DNA of 7,644 nucleotides from SVKR01 sp963605115 (GCA_963605115.1 CAVCTM010000100.1:1-7644), one strand, 5' to 3'. Counted from the stretch's first letter, positions 1-6,207 are shown. Program-made: numbers and translations. The notes: generated by a model from the sequence alone, not told the origin.

Positions 1-38
1 GTTAAGGAGGGACCCAATCGAAAGGGTCCCTCCTTAAC
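1..38. repeat. Perfect 15-bp stem-loop at left edge
   Basis: Bases 1-15 (GTTAAGGAGGGACCC) are exactly complementary to 24-38, with an 8-base loop (16-23). No T-run follows on the plus strand, and what follows on the minus strand lies outside the window, so a terminator role cannot be judged. The loop and right half (18-27, TCGAAAGGGT) recur as the reverse complement at the opposite window edge (7635-7644). This makes the hairpin part of, or adjacent to, the interspersed repeat described at 18-132. Confidence 0.75.
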
Positions 39-132
39 TGCGCCTTTGCCTTCTTTCCCCGCAGGGGGAAAGAAGGTCGCGTCCCGCGGACGCGAAACAT
101 ATTAAATCTTAGCGCCCGCAGGCGCGTTCTAC
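18..132 (+). repeat. Multi-hairpin interspersed repeat, left copy
   Basis: This stretch holds three further stem-loops: 49-60 with 65-76 (12 bp, loop GCAG), 78-84 with 88-94 (7 bp, loop CGC) and 112-116 with 121-125 (5 bp, loop CGCA). Read forward, it matches the reverse complement of 7526-7644 block by block: TCGAAAGGGT, GCGCCTTTGC, CTTTCCCCGC, TCGCG and CGCGAAACA occur in the same order in both. The stems are kept although their bases differ between copies, which suggests selection on folding or a shared structured ancestor. It has no coding potential that I can support. It is most simply a member of an intergenic REP/MITE-like repeat family. Confidence 0.7.
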
Positions 133-161
133 ACTTACTTTATTTCCATCCAAATATCACA

Positions 162-195
162 AAATGCGGGACTGTTTTCAGGCAGTCCCGCATTT
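162..195 (-). terminator. Intrinsic terminator of the htrA transcript
   Basis: Bases 162-174 pair perfectly with 183-195 (13 bp, GC-rich core GCGGGACTG, 8-base loop). Read on the minus strand, the stem ends in ATTTTG, a short U-tract. It sits 44 bases downstream of the htrA stop codon, where a rho-independent terminator is expected. The U-tract is short, so efficiency may be moderate. Confidence 0.75.
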
Positions 196-238
196 CGCGA
201 AAAAAGAGAGAGGTGTATGGAAAAGAAACTTAGCCAAT

Positions 239-1516
239 TCAGTAGAGCCGGTTCAGGTCCTGAAGCTCGACCTCCACGGTGAACTCCTCCCCGTCACGCC
301 AGAGCGTAAGGCTCAGCTTGTCGCCCACGGTGTGGGCATTGCGGATGGCGAGCACATCGTCCGTCGCGCTGACGGGCTGCCCGTCCACGGCGGTGAGCAC
401 GTCGCCGACGCGCACGCCCTTGGCTTCCGCGTCGCTCCCCTCGGAGACGGCGGAGACATAGAGCCCGTCGGGGAGCTCATAGCGCTCGCGCAGCGCGTCC
501 GTGATGGCGCCGACCGTGATCCCGATGCCGGGACGCCCGGCGACCTCGCCGTTTGTAAGGAGCTGGTCCGCGACGGCTTTGACCGTGGCGGAGGGAATCG
601 CGAAGCCGAGACCCTCGACCGCGACGGAGCTGCTGCCGGACATCTTCATATTCGTGATGCCGACGACCTGCCCGTACATGTTGAAGAGCGGTCCGCCGCT
701 GTTGCCCTCGTTCAGGGCTGCGGTGGTCTGGATGAGCGTCATCGTTCTGCCGTTCACGCTCATGCTGCGGCTGATGGCGGAGACGATGCCGTCCGTCATC
801 GTGCCGGAGAGCTCGTCGCCAAGGGGGTTGCCGATGGCGGCTACGCTGTCGCCCACGGTGAGCTCGTCGCTGCTGCCGAACACCGCGGCGGCGAGGCCGT
901 CGGCGTCGATCTTGAGCAGGGCGATGTCGGTCTGGGTGTCCTCGCCGACGAGCAGGGCGTCATACTCCGTGCCGTCCGCGAGGACGACCGAGGCGCGCGT
1001 CGCGCCGTCGATGACGTGTTCGTTCGTGAGGATATAGCCGTCGGCGCGCATCACGATCCCGGTGCCCCACGAGTAGCCGAGCTGCCCGTCCTTGTAGGCG
1101 CGGATGCCGACGACGCTGGGGGAACAGAGGGCGTAAAGCTGCTGCAAGCTGAGCTCCGGGAGACCCACGGCGCTCTGAAGCTCCAAGGTGAGCTCCGGCG
1201 CGGTGTCCGCCCGATCGAGCGAGCTGCCGGAATAGGACGCCGACTGGCTCTGGTAGTAGTCCTCGAAGAAGCTGCGGAAATCGTCGGGGAGCTCGTCCGC
1301 CGTCTTCGGCGCGTCGCTCTGCGTGGGGGTGACGACCCGGAATGTCCAGTTCACGCTGCGGACTCCGCCGTAAACCGCGGCGAGCAGCACGAGCGCGCCG
1401 CAGATGCAGAGCATCGTGATCTTCAGCCCGCGGCGGGTCTTCGGCTTTTTCGCCTTGCCCGGCTGCGGCGCAGCGCCCTGGTCATACCACGCGCTGTGCG
1501 GATAGCGGTCGTCCAT
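239..1516 (-). CDS. htrA: HtrA/DegP-type membrane-anchored serine protease with PDZ domain
   Basis: This 425-aa protein is an HtrA-family envelope protease that degrades or refolds damaged exported proteins on the outer face of the membrane. It has a short basic cytoplasmic N-terminus, one membrane anchor (about residues 32-51), a Ser/Asp-rich linker, a trypsin-like domain (about 125-320) and one C-terminal PDZ domain (about 328-417). The catalytic triad is visible: H167 in TNEHV, D197 in TDIALLKID and S273 in GNSGGPL. Length and order match Gram-positive HtrA/YvtA proteins, which have one anchor and one PDZ. The ATG start has GGGAGG about ten bases upstream. It lies 92 bp downstream of the histidine kinase gene and has its own promoter carrying 11-bp repeats. 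That position next to a two-component system resembles the CssRS-HtrA logic of Bacillus, though the controlling link here is inferred. Family assignment is secure; which HtrA paralogue it is cannot be decided. Confidence 0.95.
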   Translation of the reverse strand: MDDRYPHSAWYDQGAAPQPGKAKKPKTRRGLKITMLCICGALVLLAAVYGGVRSVNWTFRVVTPTQSDAPKTADELPDDFRSFFEDYYQSQSASYSGSSLDRADTAPELTLELQSAVGLPELSLQQLYALCSPSVVGIRAYKDGQLGYSWGTGIVMRADGYILTNEHVIDGATRASVVLADGTEYDALLVGEDTQTDIALLKIDADGLAAAVFGSSDELTVGDSVAAIGNPLGDELSGTMTDGIVSAISRSMSVNGRTMTLIQTTAALNEGNSGGPLFNMYGQVVGITNMKMSGSSSVAVEGLGFAIPSATVKAVADQLLTNGEVAGRPGIGITVGAITDALRERYELPDGLYVSAVSEGSDAEAKGVRVGDVLTAVDGQPVSATDDVLAIRNAHTVGDKLSLTLWRDGEEFTVEVELQDLNRLY

Positions 1517-1541
1517 TTTTTCGCTTCCTCCCTGAGGTCAA

Positions 1542-1577
1542 GTGTAGAATAACAGATAATTATGGGGAATCTGTGAA
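1542..1577 (-). promoter_or_regulatory. Candidate sigma-A promoter of htrA
   Basis: On the minus strand, TTCACA (1572-1577) is followed after exactly 17 bases by TGTTAT (1549-1554), a 5/6 and 4/6 match to the -35 and -10 consensus. Transcription would begin near 1542, giving a short leader before the GGGAGG ribosome binding site and the ATG at 1516. I see no terminator in the 92-bp gap after the kinase gene, so htrA may be transcribed both from here and by read-through. Confidence 0.6.
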
Positions 1578-1599
1578 TTGGTCGTGAAGCTTTTGTGAA
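1573..1599 (-). promoter_or_regulatory. Three TTCAC direct repeats with 11-bp period (probable response-regulator operator)
   Basis: On the minus strand TTCAC occurs three times with exact 11-bp spacing (plus-strand GTGAA at 1573, 1584 and 1595). The last copy is embedded in the -35 hexamer. Direct repeats one helical turn apart are the known binding pattern of OmpR-family winged-helix regulators; Bacillus PhoP boxes are TTAACA-like hexamers with about 11-bp periodicity. The same motif, same period and same orientation recur at the promoter of the neighbouring response regulator gene. That the regulator encoded at 3037-3726 binds here is inference. Confidence 0.6.
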
Positions 1600-1608
1600 T
1601 AAAAAGCC

Positions 1609-3030
1609 TCATTTTTGTTTCAGCGTCAGCGAGAAGGTGAACTCCGTCACCCCGTCGCGGCTTGTGACGACGATGTCCTCGCCGTGGTTGTTGAGGATGG
1701 TCTTCACGATGTAAAGTCCGAGCCCGTAGCCGTCGCGGTCGGCGGAGCGCGACTTGTCCGCCTTGTGGAAGCGGTCGAAGAGCAGCGGCAGCTCCTCCGG
1801 CGGGATCGTGGGCCCGTGGTTGCGCACGGAGACGTAAGCCCGCTCGCCCTGCTTGAAGAGCGAAACGCCGAGCTCGCTCGACGGGTCGGCGAATTTCACC
1901 GCGTTTTCCAGCAGGTTATAGATGACCTGCGTGATGGCGTCCGCGTCGCCGCAGACCAGGATCGGGTCCTCCGGCAGCAGCGCGGCGACTTCGAGATGCT
2001 TGGCATTTATTTTGCTCTCGAAGAGCACGAGCGTCTGGGCGAGCGCGTCCGTGATGTCGAAGCTGCGCTGGCGGAGCGTCTCGGCGCCCTCGCTCTGCAT
2101 GCGGCTGAGGTCGAGCATGCTGCGCACGAGGCGGTTTAAGCGCTTCGTCTCGCTCGAAATGGTCTGGAGATATTTTTTCTCCTGCTCCGGCGGGATGGTG
2201 CCGTCCAGAATGCCGTCGGCGAAGCCGGAGATCGTCGTCATCGGGGTCTTCAGCTCGTGGGCGACGTTCGCGACGAACTCGCTGCGCCGCCGCTCGCTCT
2301 GTTCGAGTGCCTCCGCCATCTGGTTGAACGACGCCGCGAGCGCGCCGAGCTCGTCGTCGCGGTCGGCGGTGACGCGGGCGGAAAAGTCGCCATGCGCGAA
2401 CTTGACCGCCGCGGCGGACATGTCGTTGATGGGCCGCGCGCGGTATTTGGAGAGCACGTAGCTTAAAATGAGCACGATCACCATGATCGTGAAGGACACG
2501 ATGAGGAAGGCGTCGAGCAGCTTCTGCCAGACCTGCGTGACGTTCGTGTAGGTCGAGGCGGCGAAGGCGTAAGCTAAAATGCGGCCCGTCGAGCTCGTGA
2601 CGGGGAGCGCCGCGGCGTAGCGCGGCTCGTCATAGAGTCCGCCGAGGGTGGTCACGCCGCTGAAGCTCTGGTCGCTTTCGAGGCTCAGGCGGATATTCTC
2701 CGGCACCTGCACGCCGAGGTGGACGCAGCGCGGCGCGCGCTCGGCGCAGATCATGATGGTGCCGTCCGTCGTGGTGATGAAGCAGTGGTTGCCCGTGCTG
2801 CTCGCGATGGCGCTCATCGCGATGCGGAAGCTCCAGTCGTCGAGCTCGCCGTCCTGCACATAGGCGCTCGCGAGGCGGCTGAGCTCCTCGGCGTTGCTCT
2901 CGATGGTCGTCTGGCGCTCGCGGAGCGTGTAGTTCCTGCCGACGAGCACGAAGGCGGCGCCGAGCATGATGAACGCCAGCATCGTCAGCGACGCGGCGGC
3001 GACGAAATTTTTAAAGTAAAAGCTGCGCAA
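1609..3030 (-). CDS. Sensor histidine kinase (HAMP, HisKA, HATPase_c)
   Basis: This 473-aa membrane sensor kinase is the partner of the response regulator just upstream. It has TM1 at about residues 9-31, an extracytoplasmic sensor region at 32-168, TM2 at about 172-194, HAMP at about 195-247, and a HisKA domain with phospho-acceptor H258 in VAHELKTP. An ATP-binding domain follows, with N372/N376 in the N-box and GYGLGL (434-439) in the G-box. All kinase motifs are intact. The start is TTG at 3030: the frame is closed by a TGA at 3034-3036, the YFKNF segment before TM1 is typical of related kinases, and GAGGG lies ten bases upstream. Only six bases separate it from the regulator's stop codon, so the two are co-transcribed and probably translationally coupled. 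The sensor region contains three cysteines (83, 95, 102). The ligand is unknown; envelope stress is inferred from the HtrA neighbour. Confidence 0.95.
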   Translation of the reverse strand: MRSFYFKNFVAAASLTMLAFIMLGAAFVLVGRNYTLRERQTTIESNAEELSRLASAYVQDGELDDWSFRIAMSAIASSTGNHCFITTTDGTIMICAERAPRCVHLGVQVPENIRLSLESDQSFSGVTTLGGLYDEPRYAAALPVTSSTGRILAYAFAASTYTNVTQVWQKLLDAFLIVSFTIMVIVLILSYVLSKYRARPINDMSAAAVKFAHGDFSARVTADRDDELGALAASFNQMAEALEQSERRRSEFVANVAHELKTPMTTISGFADGILDGTIPPEQEKKYLQTISSETKRLNRLVRSMLDLSRMQSEGAETLRQRSFDITDALAQTLVLFESKINAKHLEVAALLPEDPILVCGDADAITQVIYNLLENAVKFADPSSELGVSLFKQGERAYVSVRNHGPTIPPEELPLLFDRFHKADKSRSADRDGYGLGLYIVKTILNNHGEDIVVTSRDGVTEFTFSLTLKQK

Positions 3031-3036
3031 GCGTCA

Positions 3037-3726
3037 TCATCCCTCGCTGAGCTCAAATTTATAGCCGACGCCCCACACGGTCTTGACGGACCACTTGTCG
3101 GAAACGCCCTCCAGCTTTTCGCGCAGGCGCTTGACGTGGACGTCCACGGTGCGGCTGTCGCCGAAATAGTCGAAGCCCCACACCTCGTCCAAAAGCTGGT
3201 TGCGCGTAAAAACGCGGTTCGGCGAGGCGGCGAGGTGGTAGAGCAGCTCCATCTCCTTCGGCGGCGTGTCCACGCGCTTGCCGTCCACGATGAGCTCGTA
3301 GGAGTCGAGGTCGATGATGAGCTTGTCGAATTCGAGGCGCTTTTTCTTCGTCTCCTCCGGCTCGTCGCTGCGGCGCATGACCGCGTGGATGCGGGCGAGC
3401 AGCTCCTTGACCTCGAAGGGCTTCGTCACATAGTCGTCCGCGCCGAGCTCCAGCCCGCTCACCTTGTCCGGCGTTTCGCTCTTGGCAGTCAGCATGATGA
3501 CCGGCACGCGGCTCGTTTTTCGGATCTCGCGCAGCACACCCCAGCCGTCCATGACGGGGAGCATGATGTCCAGCAGCACGATGTCCGGCTGGAACACCCG
3601 GAACTGGGCAACACCGTCGCCCCCGTCCGCCGCGCGGCAGACCTCAAACCCGTCCTTCTCCAGATAAAGCCGCAGCAGCTCGGCAATGTTGCCGTCGTCC
3701 TCGATCACGAGCGCTTTTTTCGACAT
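3037..3726 (-). CDS. OmpR/PhoB-family DNA-binding response regulator
   Basis: This 229-aa transcription factor has a receiver domain (about residues 3-115) and a C-terminal winged-helix domain (about 128-226). The receiver shows the acidic pocket E9-D10-D11, the phospho-acceptor D53 in LLDIMLP, T80 and K102 in the TKPF motif. The effector domain shows the conserved SRTVDVHVKRLREKL recognition-helix segment and the final WGVGYKF wing. All signature residues are present, so it should be active. The ATG at 3726 is preceded by GGAAGTGA at suitable distance. It is the first gene of the regulator-kinase operon and lies directly downstream of a promoter with 11-bp TTAAC/TTCAC repeats, so autoregulation is likely. 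Orthology to PhoP, CssR, WalR or another subtype cannot be settled from sequence reading alone. Confidence 0.97.
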   Translation of the reverse strand: MSKKALVIEDDGNIAELLRLYLEKDGFEVCRAADGGDGVAQFRVFQPDIVLLDIMLPVMDGWGVLREIRKTSRVPVIMLTAKSETPDKVSGLELGADDYVTKPFEVKELLARIHAVMRRSDEPEETKKKRLEFDKLIIDLDSYELIVDGKRVDTPPKEMELLYHLAASPNRVFTRNQLLDEVWGFDYFGDSRTVDVHVKRLREKLEGVSDKWSVKTVWGVGYKFELSEG

Positions 3727-3767
3727 AAAAGATCACTTCCCGATATGCAGAATTATTTTATGTTACA

Positions 3768-3801
3768 ATTATAATATTATTTGCCGTTGATGGGTGAACA
3801 A
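3768..3801 (-). promoter_or_regulatory. Candidate promoter of the two-component operon
   Basis: The 81-bp AT-rich gap upstream of the regulator contains overlapping -10 candidates on the minus strand. TAATAT (3774-3779) lies 16 bases from a TTGTTC -35 (3796-3801), and a perfect TATAAT lies at 3768-3773 whose best -35 partner is off-spaced (TTCACC, 19 bases). An imperfect -35 overlapped by repeats is common for regulator-activated promoters. The exact start site is uncertain. Confidence 0.5.
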
Positions 3802-3809
3802 AATGTTAA
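3794..3809 (-). promoter_or_regulatory. TTAAC/TTCAC direct repeat, 11-bp period (probable autoregulatory operator)
   Basis: On the minus strand TTAAC is followed exactly 11 bp later by TTCAC (plus-strand GTTAA at 3805, GTGAA at 3794), abutting or overlapping the -35. This matches motif, period and orientation of the three-repeat array before htrA at 1573-1599. The distal half-site overlaps the A-tract (3808-3813) that serves as U-tract for the terminator of the upstream operon, so terminator and operator share bases. Confidence 0.55.
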
Positions 3810-3848
3810 AAAATCGAATGAGACCCGCTTCGCTGGGCTCTCATTCGA
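3808..3848 (-). terminator. Intrinsic terminator, last barrier before the two-component operon
   Basis: On the minus strand TCGAATGAGA (3848-3839) pairs with TCTCATTCGA (3823-3814). The stem extends by GGG/CCC with one bulged base and is followed by six T residues (3813-3808). This is a textbook rho-independent terminator for transcripts arriving from the GTPase operon. Its upper stem and loop, ACCCGCTTCGCTGGG, recur in reverse complement at 6522-6536, so part of it is repeat-derived. Confidence 0.8.
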
Positions 3849-4050
3849 GGGGATTCACTTCGCTCAGCGCACTCGCCTGCGGCTCGCACGTTCGCTCCGC
3901 GCAGAGAATTTTTCGGCAGGTGCACGCCCCGCCGAAAAATAATTGAAATCTATTCGCGGCGTGCGCGCCGCGAACTCTGCGAGGCTTTTTTGACAGCTCC
4001 CCTTGCACTTCGGGAGCCTTTAAAGGGTGCCGCTTCGCGACGCTTTTTTT
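3849..4050. repeat. Intergenic repeat island with several stem-loops
   Basis: This roughly 200-bp stretch shows no credible gene. It contains three inverted repeats: 3908-3917 with 3931-3940 (10 bp, ATTTTTCGGC type), 3953-3961 with 3966-3974 (9 bp, loop TGCG) and 3996-4001 with 4012-4017 (6 bp). The part at about 3988-4024, read on the minus strand, resembles the palindromic elements at 6366-6515, sharing TAAAGGC and GTGCAAGGGGAGCTG-type blocks. An 80-codon open frame runs through it but lacks a ribosome binding site and follows the repeat composition, so I do not call it a gene. The whole island is bracketed by an 11-bp direct repeat, CTCTCATTCGA, at 3838 and 4077. Confidence 0.6.
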
Positions 4051-4080
4051 GAAAAGAGAGACCGCCGAACAGCGGTCTCT
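4051..4080 (-). terminator. Proximal terminator hairpin of the GTPase operon
   Basis: Bases 4057-4065 (AGAGACCGC) pair with 4072-4080, a perfect 9-bp stem with a 6-base loop, ten bases past the stop codon of the second GTPase gene. On the minus strand it is followed by CTTTTC, a weak U-tract. The stronger terminator at 3808-3848 shares its base sequence and may serve as a backup. Confidence 0.6.
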
Positions 4081-4089
4081 CATTCGATC

Positions 4090-5067
4090 TCAATAAAACG
4101 TCGCCACTTCCTCCTCCGGCGCCTCCGCGGGGGCGATCTCGCGGATGGTCAGGACGGGACCGGGCTGGGTGTAGCCGGGGTGCTCGCGCACGGCGATGTC
4201 CGCCGTGAGCTCGACCCACTGGGCGTCTTCGAGGTCGCCGCGGGGGTTATCGACCGCGATGAGCCCCGCGAACTGAATGTCCGCGGCGCAGCAGTTCATC
4301 ATCTGGCGTCCGACGATGATCGTGCCGGGCTCTAAATCGTCGCTCGTCGCGACCTGCGCCTTGAAATGTACGGTCTTGCCGTCATAGCTCTCCAGCTCCT
4401 CGTTCAAGTCGCGGTACCAGATCGCGTAGTCGCGGTCGGCGATGGCGATGACCGGCGCATTCTTATCGAAGGGCAGCGGGTCTACGATGTCGTCATACTT
4501 CACCTTGCCGCGCGTGTCCTCATAGGCGATGTCGCAGGAGCGGTTCACCGCGCGCACGATCTTGTGCCACGGCATAATGTCCTGCTTGCGGTCGAAGCGG
4601 TTGAACACCGCGAGCTGGCAGCTTTTCAGCTTGTCGAAGACGAGCTGGCGCATGTTGGTATTGTAGCTGATAAAGGTCCGCGCGTCGGCGAAGAACATCT
4701 CCTGATACACGACCCAGCGCGCGGGCATGGCGGCGTAGAGCGTGTCCAGCAGCCACATGCCGTTCCACTCGATGATGACGCGCTCCGCGCCCGTGTCGTG
4801 CTCCCACTGGGCGAGCAGCTCGGTCTGAAAGTCCTCCTCGTCCTCCACGCGGCGGATCGCGACGCGCTTGGAGCAGAACTCGTCCGGCGCATACTCCTCC
4901 TCGCCCTCCTCGCAGACGATGAGCAGCGTGCGCTCGCCGCCGTCGAAGCGCTTGTCTTCGAGCGTTTCCTGAATGAACTTGGTCTTTCCCGCCTCTAAAA
5001 AGCCGGTGAAGAGGTAGACCGGGATATCCTCCTGCTCGGTCCGGAGCTCCACAAGATCGTCCTGCAT
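4090..5067 (-). CDS. CobW-like GTPase domain fused to a YcgQ/TIGR03943-like C-terminal domain
   Basis: This 325-aa protein has an N-terminal P-loop GTPase-like half with Walker A GFLEAGKT (22-29) and a VIIEW strand (97-101) in place of the usual Walker B-like segment. An NRFD motif (156-159) sits where COG0523 proteins have the guanine-specificity motif. It lacks the CxCC metal-binding motif that the neighbouring GTPase has. The C-terminal part (about 222-313) reads like the TIGR03943/DUF1980 (YcgQ) domain: a GKTV.F start, IVGRQMMNCCAAD (251-263) with paired cysteines C259-C260, and a closing strand LTIREI. In Gram-positives YcgQ-type proteins are encoded with a YcgR-type permease and COG0523 GTPases and are linked to metal or folate-enzyme homeostasis; no permease is in this window. 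It starts 3 bases after the upstream GTPase gene with GGGGTG before the ATG, so it is translationally coupled. Likely a cytosolic partner in metal handling; the exact role is unknown. Confidence 0.85.
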   Translation of the reverse strand: MQDDLVELRTEQEDIPVYLFTGFLEAGKTKFIQETLEDKRFDGGERTLLIVCEEGEEEYAPDEFCSKRVAIRRVEDEEDFQTELLAQWEHDTGAERVIIEWNGMWLLDTLYAAMPARWVVYQEMFFADARTFISYNTNMRQLVFDKLKSCQLAVFNRFDRKQDIMPWHKIVRAVNRSCDIAYEDTRGKVKYDDIVDPLPFDKNAPVIAIADRDYAIWYRDLNEELESYDGKTVHFKAQVATSDDLEPGTIIVGRQMMNCCAADIQFAGLIAVDNPRGDLEDAQWVELTADIAVREHPGYTQPGPVLTIREIAPAEAPEEEVATFY

Positions 5068-5070
5068 CGC

Positions 5071-6207
5071 TTACACCCCGAAAAGCGCGCGCAGCGCGTC
5101 CTCGTGCAGCCCGCTGCCGATGACGCAGAGCCGACCCGTAACGCCGGCGGAGCCGCGGCGGACGTCCGCCTCGCCGGGAACATGGTCAAAGTGCAGCCAC
5201 TGCCCGTCGGAGGCGTCCACGATGCCCTTCGCGCGCAGCACCGCGCCGTACTTTGCCTCGTCGTCCAGCGCGGCGAGGATCGCCTTCAGCTCCGGCTCCG
5301 TGAACCGCCGCGCCGTCTCCACGCCCCAGCTCGTGAACACCTCGTCCGCGTCGTGGTCGTGGTGGTGATGGTGGTGGTGCTCGTGGTCATGGTCATGGCA
5401 GCCGCAGGCGCAGTGCTCGCCGTGCTCGTGCTCATGCTCGTCATCATCGTCGTCATCGTCATCGTGATCATGACGATGGTGATGGTGCTCGTGCGCATCC
5501 TCCTCGTGGTCGTGATCGTGGTGGTGATGATGCCCGCAGCAGCAGTCGTCGTCATCGTCGTCGTCATCATCCTCGTGCGCATGCTCGGCGGCGAACTCCG
5601 CGAGCTCGCGCGCGAGGGTGTCCGTGTGCTCCATGGCGCGCAGGATCTGTCTGCCGGAGAGCTCGCTCCACGGCGTCGTGATGATGACGGCTTCGCCGTT
5701 CAGCCCGCGCAGCAGCTCGACCGCGGCGGCGAGCTTTTCCTCGCTGCACTTGTCCGTGCGGCTGAGCACGATCGCACCGGCGTGGCGGATCTGGTCGTCA
5801 TAGAACTCGCCGAAGTTTTTCATATACATCCTGCACTTCCCGGCGTCCGCGACGGTCACGGCGGCGTTGACCTCCATGCCCTCGACGTTCGCGACGGCGC
5901 GGATGATGTCGCTCAGCTTGCCGACGCCGGAGGGCTCGATGAGGATGCGGTCCGGGGCGTACTGCTCCACGACCTGCCGCAGCGCCGCGGCGAAGTCGCC
6001 GACGAGCGAGCAGCAGATGCAGCCGCTGTTGAGCTCATTGACCTGAATGCCCGCGTCCTGCATAAAGCCGCCGTCGATGCCGATCTCGCCGAACTCGTTC
6101 TCGATGAGCACGAGCTTCTCGCCCTGATAGGCCTCCGCGATCAGCTTTTTGATGAGCGTCGTCTTGCCGGCTCCGAGAAAACCGGAAAAAATATCGACCT
6201 TTGTCAT
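5071..6207 (-). CDS. COG0523/CobW-family GTPase metallochaperone with long His/Asp-rich tract
   Basis: This 378-aa cytosolic GTPase belongs to the G3E CobW/YjiA/ZNG1 group, which delivers metals, often zinc, to client proteins. Visible motifs are Walker A GFLGAGKTT (9-17), ENEFGEIGID (36-45), the metal-binding CxCC in GCICC (62-66), ILIEPSG (88-94) and SRTDK (149-153) for guanine recognition. An insert at 209-287 is dominated by His, Asp, Glu and Cys (31 His, 6 Cys), followed by a CobW C-terminal domain (about 288-375). I chose the ATG at 6207: GAAGGTG lies eight bases before it and the protein then begins directly with the first beta strand. A TTG at 6231 in the same frame has no ribosome binding site. 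It is the first gene of a two-gene operon with the divergent GTPase. Substrate metal and client are not determinable here; zinc is the favoured guess, cobalt or nickel possible. Confidence 0.94.
   Translation of the reverse strand: MTKVDIFSGFLGAGKTTLIKKLIAEAYQGEKLVLIENEFGEIGIDGGFMQDAGIQVNELNSGCICCSLVGDFAAALRQVVEQYAPDRILIEPSGVGKLSDIIRAVANVEGMEVNAAVTVADAGKCRMYMKNFGEFYDDQIRHAGAIVLSRTDKCSEEKLAAAVELLRGLNGEAVIITTPWSELSGRQILRAMEHTDTLARELAEFAAEHAHEDDDDDDDDDCCCGHHHHHDHDHEEDAHEHHHHRHDHDDDDDDDDEHEHEHGEHCACGCHDHDHEHHHHHHHDHDADEVFTSWGVETARRFTEPELKAILAALDDEAKYGAVLRAKGIVDASDGQWLHFDHVPGEADVRRGSAGVTGRLCVIGSGLHEDALRALFGV
5347..5583 (-). other. His/Asp/Cys low-complexity segment of the CobW-family gene
   Basis: This segment encodes residues 209-287: an eight-to-nine Asp run, CCC, runs of His (up to seven), a second Asp run and a CACGC motif, then more His. 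Both synonymous codons are used (GAC and GAT, CAC and CAT), so the protein sequence rather than a pure triplet DNA repeat seems maintained, although slippage probably helped create it. Such tracts in COG0523 proteins act as metal stores or buffers. This one is long for the family. Confidence 0.8.

Noticed and set aside
164..1552. 462-codon plus-strand open frame over htrA
   Set aside because: It is antisense to a protease with an intact catalytic triad; its composition mirrors GC-rich codon shadows and no domain is recognisable.
1573..1599. CRISPR-like short regular repeats
   Set aside because: Repeat units are only 5 bp with 6-bp spacers, placed at a promoter; this is an operator array rather than CRISPR.
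2719..3774. 351-codon plus-strand open frame across the kinase and regulator genes
   Set aside because: Antisense to two well-conserved genes, crosses their junction and has no recognisable family features.
3908..3940. Terminator at the ATTTTTCGGC inverted repeat
   Set aside because: The T and A runs are inside the stem in the wrong order (T-run first), so no U-tract follows the hairpin on either strand.
3841..4083. 80-codon minus-strand open frame in the gap after the GTPase operon
   Set aside because: It lies wholly in hairpin repeats, covers two terminator stems, lacks a ribosome site and shows no family resemblance.
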